Origin: an uncultured bacterium
GTDB taxonomy: Bacteria; Verrucomicrobiota; Lentisphaeria; Victivallales; Victivallaceae
Reading direction: 5' to 3'
DNA length: 28,672 bases
NCBI GenBank assembly: GCA_900551245.1
Contig: URVC01000060.1
Location: forward strand, 1-28,672
Shown: positions 8,395 to 16,540 of the stretch, piece after piece
Layout: every line of letters starts with the position of its first letter
Numbering within the stretch: the stretch's first letter is position 1
The notes under the pieces: model-generated
Databases searched by the model: none
Told to the model about the DNA's origin: nothing
What the model saw: only the letters and a program-made list of their open reading frames with translations
Program-made: the position numbers and the translations under genes

Positions 8395-8505
8395 CCCACT
8401 ACCGGTTGCAGAGCCGGTAGTGGGCGTTCTAATTTTCTTTGCCGCTCCTATGATCAGGCCACCTGAATGCTTCCTCCTCGTAACAGTGAAGTTTGCGAGA
8501 TTACG
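8395..8505. repeat. Structured ~110-bp repeat element, copy A
   Basis: Begins with an 11-bp perfect stem, CCCACTACCGG (8395-8405) and CCGGTAGTGGG (8414-8424), and ends with CGTAA (8479-8483) pairing with TTACG (8501-8505). Copy B at 24218-24327 has the same order, loop size and length (111 versus 110 bp), including a shared GCGAGATT core. Base changes in both stems are compensated between copies. No coding function is evident. Confidence 0.65.
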
Positions 8506-8920
8506 TTTCTGGTCTCTCCTGTGACCTCGTTTGTTATCTGTAATTACTCAGAAACAAATGGAATTACGAGATTGGACACCATTTTTTTCATAGAAACACT
8601 CTTCCTTTCTAGTGGTCATTTTACACCAAGTCAAATTGTCCAGCTTTCGGAACGATCGTAGTTCTTTTTCGAAGGCTTGCCTACAGGACTTCCCAGCCCT
8701 GCAGGAGAGCTTTGATTCCGCAAAGAGATTGTACATTATTCTACGTCAGGAACTTGGTTGTCCGCTAGACGTCCCGCTAATGTTGACGCCGCCAGGTTGG
8801 GGGGGGAAATCTTCCTGGGCTTGTTTTCACGCAGCGTCATTTTACCATGGTTGGTTTGAAACCTGCAATGCAGAACATCAACCAGTATTTTTCTTTTAAT
8901 ATGATTTCGCCGGAACTGAT
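8506..8920. other. Gene-free stretch
   Basis: No convincing gene. Short open frames on both strands (8548-8736 minus, 8612-8899 plus) match nothing I recognise and lack ribosome sites. It may contain a worn-out mobile element, but I cannot name one. Confidence 0.4.
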
Positions 8921-8923
8921 CCT

Positions 8924-8990
8924 ATATCGATATTATTAAATTGAGTATTTATAACAAAGAAATGGTAAGATGTCAAAATTATATCGATAT
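8924..8990. repeat. Two copies of the palindrome ATATCGATAT
   Basis: Identical perfect 10-bp palindromes at 8924-8933 and 8981-8990, 57 bases apart, both upstream of the promoter at 9025-9052. They could be operator sites for the plus-strand cluster; which protein would bind is not shown. Confidence 0.45.
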
Positions 8991-9024
8991 ATATTCATAA
9001 CAGAAAATTCCCGGTTCCCGCATC

Positions 9025-9052
9025 TTGCTTTTTGCATTGTTTTGCGTATAAT
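9025..9052 (+). promoter_or_regulatory. Sigma70-like promoter of the plus-strand glycan cluster
   Basis: TTGCTT (9025-9030), 16-base spacer, TATAAT (9047-9052), then the SD GGAG before the ATG at 9078. No similarly good promoter was noticed before the following genes to 12291, so they may be co-transcribed. Confidence 0.6.
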
Positions 9053-9077
9053 TAAAACAGAGACACGGCGGAGAAAT

Positions 9078-10130
9078 ATGGAATTTTTGAGAAACAACTT
9101 CTGCTGCGGCCATGGCCGGGTGATGCTGGATGCCGTCAATCAGGGACGGGTTTTCGTCGAACTTGATGGAAAGTTGCTTCACCGGTATGATGAAAACATC
9201 GCCGCAGCGCCGGATCCGGTGAAGTTCAACAATATCGGCGGCAACTCCCTCTGGCCGGCTCCGGAAGGAGGCGAGTTCGCTTTCAACTATCTGAATGACT
9301 CCGGGAATTCGTGGCTTGTTCAGCCGGGCGTCAATTGTGCAGCTTCAACGTTCCTTGCCGCACCCTTTCCCGTCTGTTCCCGGCGGGTGACGCTACACAA
9401 TCGGCGGGGATATGAAATGGAAGTTGAATTTCGCAGAGGCATTTTTCCGCTGGCTCCCGAAGCGATTGCTCTCTCCGGAGCCGTGCGGTTTACCGGATAT
9501 CGCGAAGAGGACCTGCTGCTGCTCTCTACCCCATGTGCTCCCGAGTCGGCAGTGATCGCCGCCTGGTCTCTGGAGCAATTCCCGGGAAGTGACGGTATCG
9601 TGGCATTTGGAAAGTTATGCGGAGTATCCGATGCTTCTGAGGCCATCAATCGCACCTATTACGGAGATCCTTCGGATTCGCTGGAGTTCGGGGCCGGATT
9701 CTTCCGCTTTCATCTCGGCGGAACCGAACGGTTCCAAATCGGCGTGAAGGCTTCTGTCCGCCCGGAATTTATCGGAGCCTATGATCCGAACCGTAATTTG
9801 TTGATCCTCCGCAGTTCCCTGCCGGGGCAGGGACGTCGGATCGATATTGCGGACAATATTCAGCCAGCCGGTGTTTTCGGGGCCGCGGATCAATACAGTA
9901 TTTTCAACGGCGGAGCATCGAATTTTTTTGAACTGGAGACCATTGCTCCGGTGGAATTTTCTGAGGACGGGCTGGTCACCGGTTCGCGTCTCGTTTCAGA
10001 AACCCGCTTCTATCAGGGACCGCGGGAAGAGCTTGAACGGCTGCTGGCACAATCTTTCGGAATGTCGGAATCTTTTTTTCAGTTGAAGGGAGGGTGTGAT
10101 GGAAGAGAGCAGAGTTCTGCTGGGATTTGA
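9078..10130 (+). CDS. Hypothetical protein, galactose-mutarotase-like fold (DUF4380-like)
   Basis: 350 aa, no signal peptide, so probably cytoplasmic. The phrase NIGGNSLWPAPEGGEFAFNYL at residues ~49-69 resembles the G-G-x-x-L-W-x-A-P-E motif of DUF4380-like proteins, which adopt a beta-sandwich fold related to aldose mutarotases. The rest is beta-rich without recognised catalytic residues. The frame is open further upstream to 8970, but the ATG at 9078 is chosen because GGAG lies just before it and the family-like sequence starts there. The stop overlaps the start of the deacetylase gene by 32 bases, so the two are probably translationally coupled. Function unknown. Confidence 0.65.
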   Translation: MEFLRNNFCCGHGRVMLDAVNQGRVFVELDGKLLHRYDENIAAAPDPVKFNNIGGNSLWPAPEGGEFAFNYLNDSGNSWLVQPGVNCAASTFLAAPFPVCSRRVTLHNRRGYEMEVEFRRGIFPLAPEAIALSGAVRFTGYREEDLLLLSTPCAPESAVIAAWSLEQFPGSDGIVAFGKLCGVSDASEAINRTYYGDPSDSLEFGAGFFRFHLGGTERFQIGVKASVRPEFIGAYDPNRNLLILRSSLPGQGRRIDIADNIQPAGVFGAADQYSIFNGGASNFFELETIAPVEFSEDGLVTGSRLVSETRFYQGPREELERLLAQSFGMSESFFQLKGGCDGREQSSAGI

Positions 10131-10995
10131 TATGGAAACCGATATCGGCAGCTGGACCCCGTGGTACCGCGGTTTCCAGCCCGGAACGGAGAAAATCCTT
10201 GCCGTACTGGAAAAACATGATGTCAGGGCAACATTCTTTTTTACCGCGGATGCCGCACGGAAAAATGTCGGGGTTCTGCGGCAGGTTGCGGAATGCGGTC
10301 ACGAAATCGGAGCTCATACACTCTTTCATGAGACTATCGGCGAACCGTTGTTTGACATCCCGGGAATGGTTCCCGTTCTTCCGGAAGAGGTGGAAAACCG
10401 GTTGAGGAAAAACACGCAGATCATTGAAGAACTCTGCGGCATCCGGCCGGTGTCGTTCCGCTGTCCCCGTCTTTTCGGTTCCACCGCCGTGGTCAATGCC
10501 CTGGAGAAACTGGGGTACAAAGCCGATGTCAGTTATCCCATGTATTATTTCAAAGAACAACTGCAGCCTTACCATCCTGACTGTGGAAACTGGACCCGGC
10601 GCGGCGGAATGAAGCTGGTCGAGATTCCCAATTTTGCCGATCTTTCCATGAAATCCTCCGACCCATATGGGCGGGACCTCGATCAATGGCCTCTCTGGCG
10701 GTTGGAAGGTGCCGTCGCGCTGATGGAGCATGTCCGGAATTTCACGGCCTGCGTCCGGGCGCGCGGCGTAGCTCCCTGCCTGGCATTCTATATGCATCCG
10801 TGGGAGTTTCATCCGATGCCGGAAGGGCTGCTTCATTACGGGGAGGGAGCTGTCCTGCCCGATCCGTTCATTGTGAAAAACTGTGGTCCTTACGCAGTGG
10901 AGCAGTTCGATCTGCTGCTTGAACTGTTGAAGGAATCCGGCGTGGTATTCCGTACCGCCCGGGAGCTGGCGGACGAAACTCCACAGACAGAATAA
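10099..10995 (+). CDS. Polysaccharide deacetylase family protein (NodB fold, CE4-like)
   Basis: 298 aa, no signal peptide. NodB-fold metal-dependent hydrolases remove acetyl or similar groups from sugars or amides. Visible motifs: FDMETD with D11 at the position of the catalytic Asp; GAHTLFH with H73 and H77 as the H-T-x-x-H metal ligands; SFRCPRLFG with R121 of motif 3; and FYMHPWEF near the C-terminus. The FDxE variant of motif 1 is typical of the PuuE/allantoinase-like branch rather than classic chitin deacetylases. ATG 10099 is preferred to GTG 10096 because GGGAGGG is then better spaced. It overlaps the upstream gene. A cytoplasmic role on imported oligosaccharides is inferred. Confidence 0.82.
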   Translation: MEESRVLLGFDMETDIGSWTPWYRGFQPGTEKILAVLEKHDVRATFFFTADAARKNVGVLRQVAECGHEIGAHTLFHETIGEPLFDIPGMVPVLPEEVENRLRKNTQIIEELCGIRPVSFRCPRLFGSTAVVNALEKLGYKADVSYPMYYFKEQLQPYHPDCGNWTRRGGMKLVEIPNFADLSMKSSDPYGRDLDQWPLWRLEGAVALMEHVRNFTACVRARGVAPCLAFYMHPWEFHPMPEGLLHYGEGAVLPDPFIVKNCGPYAVEQFDLLLELLKESGVVFRTARELADETPQTE

Positions 10996-11052
10996 AATAT
11001 TTCGCTGACGCTACAATAACAATTCAGAGAACAAATATAAAGGAACTGAAAA

Positions 11053-12219
11053 ATGACTCCCGCCATCGCAAAACAGGAATTTCTCAACCGCATTTCCATG
11101 TTTCAGCAGAACATCCGGACAGCCGGACTGGATGCCTGTCTGGTTCATGGCAATGAGGCCGACTTCGCCAATATCCGGTATCTGACGGATTACTGGCCGA
11201 CTTTTGAGGCGGCCGGCGTATTCGTCCCTGCGACCGGAACACCCGTTCTGTTGATCGGTCCGGAAAGCGAAAAATACGCCATGGGACGCAGCATGATTCC
11301 CGACATCCGCAAGATGATCGAATACCGGGAATCCGCGGAACCGCAATATCCGGGGATTCCGGTTGCTCATTACCGGGATATCGTGCAACTGGCGATGGGG
11401 GGGCGGCCGTTGAAACGGCTCGGACTGGTCGGGTTCTCCGTCATGACACTGCCGGTTTACTTCTCCCTTCAGCGAGAGTTGCCGGAGGTTGAACTCGTAA
11501 AAGCCGATGAAACTCTGCTGGCTTTGCGTTTCATCAAATCCGAGAGTGAACTTGCCTGTATGCGCCGGGCGTTTGAAATCAGCGAAATTGCCCTTGAAGC
11601 CGTTCTGAAGGAGATGAAACCGGGCATGACCGAACTGCAGGTGATCGGGATCGCACAGCGGGAAATCTATCGCAATGGCGGAGAATATGAGGGGCATGCC
11701 CTGTACTGTTTCAGCGGAGCGCGGACAAACAACGCCATCTGCCGTCCGACGGACAAGGTGATCGAGCCCGGTGAACTCATTCAGCTGAATATCGGAGCCA
11801 GGGTCGGCGGATACTCTTCCTCCATCGGGATGCCGGTGATCTTCGGAAAATGGAGCGGCCTGCAGAAAGAACTGGTCACTTTCGGGCTGGAGGCACACCG
11901 AAAGACCTATGACTTCATGAAAGCCGGGCAGATGGCCGGGGAAGTTGTAATCCAGTGGGAAAAATTCGTCCGCGAGGCCGGCTATGGAGATTACATGCTT
12001 TACGGCCCCTGCCATGCGATCGGAATCATGGAGGTGGAACAGCCGTGGATGGAGTCGGTTTCCTCATACGAACTGAAGGAGAACATGACGTTCCAGGTCG
12101 ATACCTTCTTTTCCGGACCGGATTTCGGCCTGCGCTGGGAAACCGGCACCTGCATCCACGACAGTGGAATCGAAATTTTCTCCACGAAATTCGAAGATCT
12201 CAGCTGGACGGAGTTGTGA
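11053..12219 (+). CDS. M24-fold (creatinase/aminopeptidase P-like) protein lacking metal ligands
   Basis: 388 aa, the usual two-domain size of prolidase, aminopeptidase P and creatinase. The N-terminal creatinase-like domain covers ~1-160 and the pita-bread domain ~165-380. By motif alignment the five metal ligands of M24 peptidases fall on N246 (QLNIGARV, normally Asp), S257 (GYSSSIG, normally Asp), H321 (GPCHAIG, kept), D350 (TFQVD, normally Glu) and E363 (RWETG, kept). The proton-shuttle His region reads NNAICRP without His. A normal metallopeptidase is therefore unlikely. Creatinase also works without metal, so a C-N hydrolase acting on a small guanidino or amido compound is possible, as is a non-enzymatic role. 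SD AGGAACTG precedes the ATG. Confidence 0.75.
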   Translation: MTPAIAKQEFLNRISMFQQNIRTAGLDACLVHGNEADFANIRYLTDYWPTFEAAGVFVPATGTPVLLIGPESEKYAMGRSMIPDIRKMIEYRESAEPQYPGIPVAHYRDIVQLAMGGRPLKRLGLVGFSVMTLPVYFSLQRELPEVELVKADETLLALRFIKSESELACMRRAFEISEIALEAVLKEMKPGMTELQVIGIAQREIYRNGGEYEGHALYCFSGARTNNAICRPTDKVIEPGELIQLNIGARVGGYSSSIGMPVIFGKWSGLQKELVTFGLEAHRKTYDFMKAGQMAGEVVIQWEKFVREAGYGDYMLYGPCHAIGIMEVEQPWMESVSSYELKENMTFQVDTFFSGPDFGLRWETGTCIHDSGIEIFSTKFEDLSWTEL

Positions 12220-12290
12220 GTGCAGATCGCCGGTGGAGAGAACCCCACTGCTTCGCCGCTGATCCGAAAAAACGAAATGGGATTTCGGTT

Positions 12291-14978
12291 ATGAACAGGA
12301 AGGATATCGAAGCATTCTCTCAGATCCCTCAGCCGCCGCGGGAGGCGATGACATTCATCGACGAGCTCAGAAGTGCGCCGGCTTATCTTTTCCCGGAGGG
12401 GACGGGGTGTCCGGCCGGCGTGACCCGGGAGTGCATGAGATACGGCGCGGAACTGCGGGTGGAATATCCGGCGGCGGAAGAGGAGCTTGAAACCGCATTT
12501 CTCTCTCTGCGGCGTGTACTGCAGGCGAAAGGGATTCCGGAGCGGCCGGGGGCCTATCCGATTCGATTTCAACAGGACGGCTCGCTGCTGGCGGAAGAGT
12601 ACTTCGTTTCCGCCACTGCGGAGTCGTGTGTGGTGAAAGCGTCGGATTCCGCCGGAATGCGTCGCGGAATCTATTTTCTGGAAGATCGGATCCGCGAGGC
12701 GGAAGGCCCCGCCCTTACCGCGGGCGAATGGAAACGCAGCCCCTTTGTGAAACACCGCATTTCCCGCTGTTTTTTCGGGCCGACCTATCGGCCGCCGTTT
12801 TTCATCGATGAATTGACGAACGACATCGACTATTACCCCGGGGAATATCTGGATAAGCTGGCGCATGAAGGAGTGAACGGCCTGTGGCTCACCATGTATT
12901 TTCAGGACATTCCTTCCCGTATATTTCCCGGATGCGGCCGGGACGCCGGGATCCGGTTTGAAAAACTTCGCCGGACTGTGCGGAGCTGTGCGCGGTACGG
13001 GATCAAGGTCTACATCTTTTTCAGTGAACCGAAGATGTTCGGCGATATCCCGTTTTCCATTCCGTGGGCGGAAGCGGAACAGCATCCGGAGCTGCTCGGC
13101 GGGAGTTGCGGTCACTCCGGTTTCTTCTGCACTTCGACGGCCGCGGGGCGAAATTACATGACGGAGGCGCTCGAACGGCTGTTCACCGCCGTTCCCGGGC
13201 TGGGCGGCGTGATCAACATCATGTTCGGTGAAGATAACGGGGCCTGCGTCAGCCATATGTTCCCGGGCGGAGCGCGCTGCCGTTGTCCCCGTTGTTCCAG
13301 GCGCGATCCGGCGGAAATTTATCAGGAGCTCGCTTCTCTCATGACTTCAGCGATCCGCAGAGCGAATCCGGATGCTGAATTCATCGGCTGGTTTTATGCG
13401 TCGGAGCAGCGCGACGGTTCCGCCCTGATGGAATATCTGGAACATGCCACCTCCCGCTGGCCGCAGGAAAGCGGGATCATGTTCAATTTTGAATCCGGCG
13501 GCACCCTGGAGCAGCTGGGGAAGAAGCGCTATGTCTTCGACTACTCCCTGGCGTATCCCGGGCCTTCGGAATTGTTCCGTTACATTGCGGCACACCACCC
13601 CAGAACGGCGGCCAAGATACAGGTCGGCTGTTCCCACGAAGACGCCTCTGTGCCGTTCATTCCGGTGCCGGGCAATCTGTATGAGAAATACAGTACAATG
13701 CATAAACTGGGGATTTATGCGGTGATGCAGTGCTGGTATTTCGGGAACTATCCGGGGCTGATGAACCGGGCGGCGGGGGAACTCTCTTTTGAACCGTTTC
13801 CGCCATCGGAAGAGGCATTCCTGCTGATGCTGGCCCGTCCTGTCTGGCGGCGGTATGCGCCGGAGGCGGTCGCGGCGTGGAAACATTTCGCGGAAGGATA
13901 CCGGCAATTTCCGGGAAACATTGCGTTCGAATGGTATGGCCCGCTGCACCATTCGATTGTGTGGCCGCTGCACCTTTTCCCGGTTGATGCGCCGATTGCA
14001 CCGAGCTGGATCCTGAAGAACTTCCCGGAGGTCAGCGGTGACCGCATCGGAGAGTGTCTGGTGTTCCAGCACACTCTGGAGGAGGCGCTGATCCTCTGCC
14101 GCCGGATGTATGAATCGTGGCGGAAAGGGGTGGAAATCCTTGCCGCCCTGCGAACGTATTTCGCGGATGATCCGGCCCGGATCGCCGACATCAATCTCGC
14201 GGAAGCGATTTCCCTTCAGATGCGCAGCACCGTCAATCTGCTGGAGTTCTACTCGCTGCGCGAAGAGATGTTCTTCGAGCATAAGGATCACCGGCAGGCC
14301 ATGGAAAAGATCGTGCTGGATGAAATCGGAAATACGGAAGCCATGAAACATCTCTGCGAACAGGACTCCCGCCTGGGATATCACTCCGAGGCGGAAGGCT
14401 ATCTGTTCTTTCCGGAAAAACTGGACGCGCGGATCGGACTGCTCCGGTATCTGCTGGAAGTGGATTTCCCGAAATTCCGTCCGGATGCTCCGTTCATCGC
14501 CGAGTACACCGGTGAAAGACCGGTCGGGCCTCAAACGCTCTGTCGCCGCGGATCTCCGTCCGGCGAAATGGAAAAGGTCGGCGGCACCGGGATGCGCTGG
14601 ACCTCCTGGTACGATGCCGGAGAGCTTGCCATCGTCATCGACGGCTGCGGGGGCAGGGAGTTCTCGGTGGAAATCGAACCGTGCCGCCTCTGGCCGCCGC
14701 TGCGGATCGATTTTGACCGGACGGGGGAGCCGTATTTGTATCCGCTTATATTCCGGGAGCTCCCCGTCTTCCGTTACGAACGGGGAGACGGCCGGTTGAC
14801 GATCCGGATCCCGTTGAAGACGTTTGATGGATTTCACCGCCGGGGATTCCCGATGAGGATCAACATCTGGAGTGGAACGGACGGCTGGGTCAGGCGTGAA
14901 CCGTGGGAAAACCGCCTTCTGCATCGAGATTACAATCCTGAATGCGCCGGCTGGCTGATTTTCGAGCAGGAAATATGA
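12291..14978 (+). CDS. Large putative glycoside hydrolase (GH20/GH67-like, DUF4838-related features)
   Basis: 895 aa, no signal peptide. Residues ~40-140 resemble the small alpha/beta domain that precedes the barrel in beta-hexosaminidases and alpha-glucuronidases (ADEDSAG-like phrase VKASDSAGMRRGIYFLED). A TIM-barrel-like domain follows (~150-480) with INIMFGEDNGACVSH, where E314-D315 occupy the place of the GH20 Asp-Glu pair, and a Cys cluster C330, C332, C335 like the C-x-C-x-x-C found in DUF4838 relatives. The C-terminus (~750-895) is beta-rich. The frame is open 112 codons upstream through the preceding gene, but ATG 12291 gives no overlap and starts the protein sensibly. Substrate unknown; an N-acetylhexosamine or uronic acid is plausible. 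Confidence 0.6.
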   Translation: MNRKDIEAFSQIPQPPREAMTFIDELRSAPAYLFPEGTGCPAGVTRECMRYGAELRVEYPAAEEELETAFLSLRRVLQAKGIPERPGAYPIRFQQDGSLLAEEYFVSATAESCVVKASDSAGMRRGIYFLEDRIREAEGPALTAGEWKRSPFVKHRISRCFFGPTYRPPFFIDELTNDIDYYPGEYLDKLAHEGVNGLWLTMYFQDIPSRIFPGCGRDAGIRFEKLRRTVRSCARYGIKVYIFFSEPKMFGDIPFSIPWAEAEQHPELLGGSCGHSGFFCTSTAAGRNYMTEALERLFTAVPGLGGVINIMFGEDNGACVSHMFPGGARCRCPRCSRRDPAEIYQELASLMTSAIRRANPDAEFIGWFYASEQRDGSALMEYLEHATSRWPQESGIMFNFESGGTLEQLGKKRYVFDYSLAYPGPSELFRYIAAHHPRTAAKIQVGCSHEDASVPFIPVPGNLYEKYSTMHKLGIYAVMQCWYFGNYPGLMNRAAGELSFEPFPPSEEAFLLMLARPVWRRYAPEAVAAWKHFAEGYRQFPGNIAFEWYGPLHHSIVWPLHLFPVDAPIAPSWILKNFPEVSGDRIGECLVFQHTLEEALILCRRMYESWRKGVEILAALRTYFADDPARIADINLAEAISLQMRSTVNLLEFYSLREEMFFEHKDHRQAMEKIVLDEIGNTEAMKHLCEQDSRLGYHSEAEGYLFFPEKLDARIGLLRYLLEVDFPKFRPDAPFIAEYTGERPVGPQTLCRRGSPSGEMEKVGGTGMRWTSWYDAGELAIVIDGCGGREFSVEIEPCRLWPPLRIDFDRTGEPYLYPLIFRELPVFRYERGDGRLTIRIPLKTFDGFHRRGFPMRINIWSGTDGWVRREPWENRLLHRDYNPECAGWLIFEQEI

Positions 14979-15017
14979 ACCGCCGATTGCCCGGCAACTG
15001 CGATGGAGCTGAAAACA

Positions 15018-15614
15018 ATGACGGAAACAGAGAAGGCCGCCGCCGGATTTCTGTACGATGCAAACGATGTGGAATTTGTCGAAAAGCATTACCGGGCGGT
15101 GAAGTTGTGCGCCAGAGTGAATCGTCTGCTACCGCACCGGCAGAAGGAGCGGCTCGCACTCTTCCGTCAGCTTCTGGGAAGAATCGCGGGCGAATTCTAC
15201 ATCGCTTCGCCTTTTCTCTGCGGATTCGGATATAACATTGAGATCGGAGAGCGATTTTATGCCAATTTCAACTGTGTGATCCTCGACAATGCCAAGGTGA
15301 AATTCGGGAATCATGTCTTCGTTGCGCCCAATTGCAGCTTTTACACAGCCGGGCATCCGTTTGATGTCAATTTGCGCAATCAGGGGCTGGAGTACGCATT
15401 GCCGATTTCCGTTGGGAATGATGTCTGGATCGGCGGCAATGTCATCGTGCTGCCGGGGGTGACCATCGGTGACGGAAGCGTGATCGGTGCGGGGAGTGTC
15501 GTAACGAAAGACATTCCGCCGGGCGTTCTGGCCGCCGGCAATCCCTGCCGTGTCCTGCGAACAGTAACCGAGGCAGATCGAAGCAGATACCGGCTTTATT
15601 CAGATGTCGAATGA
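15018..15614 (+). CDS. Sugar O-acetyltransferase, left-handed beta-helix (LacA/NodL/maltose acetyltransferase family)
   Basis: 198 aa. Transfers acetyl from acetyl-CoA to a sugar hydroxyl in the cytoplasm as a trimer. The N-terminal Mac-type segment (ETEKAAAGFLYDANDVEF...) is followed by hexapeptide repeats from residue ~70 (IEIGERFYANFNCVILDNAKVKFG, then VWIGGNVIVLPGVTIGDGSVIGAGSVVTKDIP). H113 in YTAGHPFD is the conserved catalytic His, close to His115 of LacA. ATG 15018 is chosen over 15003 because GGAG lies nine bases before it, whereas 15003 has no ribosome site. Length fits the family. Together with the upstream deacetylase it suggests acetyl groups are moved on and off sugars in this pathway. 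Confidence 0.9.
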   Translation: MTETEKAAAGFLYDANDVEFVEKHYRAVKLCARVNRLLPHRQKERLALFRQLLGRIAGEFYIASPFLCGFGYNIEIGERFYANFNCVILDNAKVKFGNHVFVAPNCSFYTAGHPFDVNLRNQGLEYALPISVGNDVWIGGNVIVLPGVTIGDGSVIGAGSVVTKDIPPGVLAAGNPCRVLRTVTEADRSRYRLYSDVE

Positions 15615-15706
15615 AGGGAGAAGACGCGTTGTTTTTTTCGGGAATACGATGCTGAAGAAGGAAAGGGGTTGTCATTTCAAATTTTATTTTCATGGAGACG
15701 GAAGGG

Positions 15707-15716
15707 TGTTCGAACA
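15707..15716. promoter_or_regulatory. Palindrome TGTTCGAACA upstream of pseudopilin gene
   Basis: Perfect 10-bp palindrome 37 bases before the pseudopilin start, within the 138-base gap after the acetyltransferase gene. No clear -10/-35 pair accompanies it. Regulatory role is only possible. Confidence 0.25.
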
Positions 15717-15752
15717 AAGTTCAAAATCACTGTACAGGAGAGGAGGAATGAG

Positions 15753-16508
15753 ATGATGAAGTCCGCAGGAAGAAGATGCGCCTGGTTTCCGGCGAAAAAC
15801 AGAGGGAGAGCGGCGGCTTTTACTTTGATAGAACTTCTCATCACAATTGCAATTATCGTCATTCTGGCGGGAATGCTTCTGCCGGCGCTGAATCAGGCGC
15901 GTGAAAAGGCCCGCCAGGCCGGTTGTATCGGCAATATGAAACAGATCGGACTCGCCTTCGGAATGTATGAAGCGGATTCCAACGGCTGGATGCCGCGTGC
16001 TCCCGAAGATAAGAATGTCTGCAGGAACTGGGACTATCAGCTCGCCGGTTATCTCGGGTACCGGCATGACGGCAGTGACTGGGGGCCGCCGATTTTTCAT
16101 TGCCCGGCCGGTGTGGTGAATCCGCTCTTCACGCCCGGCAGGAGTCGCGGGTACATTTACAATGAGTACGTGGCGACCGATCTGTTCCGCATGGGACGCC
16201 TGCAGACAAACGGCCACCGGCTGGCCGGAAAGGTCGCCATCCTGTTCGACATGGGGCGTGGCGACAAAGGTCCGGAGCAACAGGAGGAAAGCACCATGGG
16301 CAGTTATTATAATTATGAGTATCTGGCGATTTACTCCACGGTGAACAGCCGGTTGCTGGCCTTCCGCCATTCCGCGAGAATCAACTATTTGACGCATGGG
16401 GGCAATGTCGCGTCCACCAGCCGGGGGGCGGAAGGGTACGGTGCTGATCCGCTCTGGATCATTTACGATCAGACAAGCATCTGGCAGGACGGTCGAAAAT
16501 ATTTCTGA
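15753..16508 (+). CDS. Pseudopilin-like protein with degenerate H-X9-DG motif
   Basis: 251 aa. After a basic leader, FTLIELLITIAIIVILAG from F23 gives a prepilin peptidase site and hydrophobic helix with Glu5; MLLPALNQAREKARQ and GNMKQIGLA follow as in DUF1559-type proteins. Near the C-terminus, RHSARINYLTHGGNV has the conserved His and Asn of the H-X9-DG motif, but the Asp is replaced by Gly (H-X9-GG). ATG 15753 follows a strong SD, AGGAGG, at six bases. The position directly before the secreted GH42-like gene mirrors the pseudopilin-lyase order in the minus-strand unit. Envelope location expected; exact role unknown. Confidence 0.8.
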   Translation: MMKSAGRRCAWFPAKNRGRAAAFTLIELLITIAIIVILAGMLLPALNQAREKARQAGCIGNMKQIGLAFGMYEADSNGWMPRAPEDKNVCRNWDYQLAGYLGYRHDGSDWGPPIFHCPAGVVNPLFTPGRSRGYIYNEYVATDLFRMGRLQTNGHRLAGKVAILFDMGRGDKGPEQQEESTMGSYYNYEYLAIYSTVNSRLLAFRHSARINYLTHGGNVASTSRGAEGYGADPLWIIYDQTSIWQDGRKYF

Positions 16509-16540
16509 ACAGAAAAAGTCATTGGAAACTGGAGGTGGTT

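Noticed and set aside
8548..8899. Possible relic of an IS21-like or other mobile element
   Set aside because: A few bases around 8609-8640 recall IS termini, but no protein similarity, partner end or target duplication supports it.
11955..12290. Upstream in-frame extension of the 895-aa glycosidase gene
   Set aside because: The extension overlaps the end of the M24-like gene and reads as low-quality Arg-rich sequence; ATG 12291 begins the sensible protein.
13347..15089. Long minus-strand open frame (580 codons) opposite the GH20/GH67-like gene
   Set aside because: Sequence is Arg/Pro/His-rich with no family motif or ribosome site, and it lies fully antisense to a gene with clear domains. 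It is a by-product of GC-rich codon use. The same holds for 17648-19075, 12000-13256 and 3296-4504.
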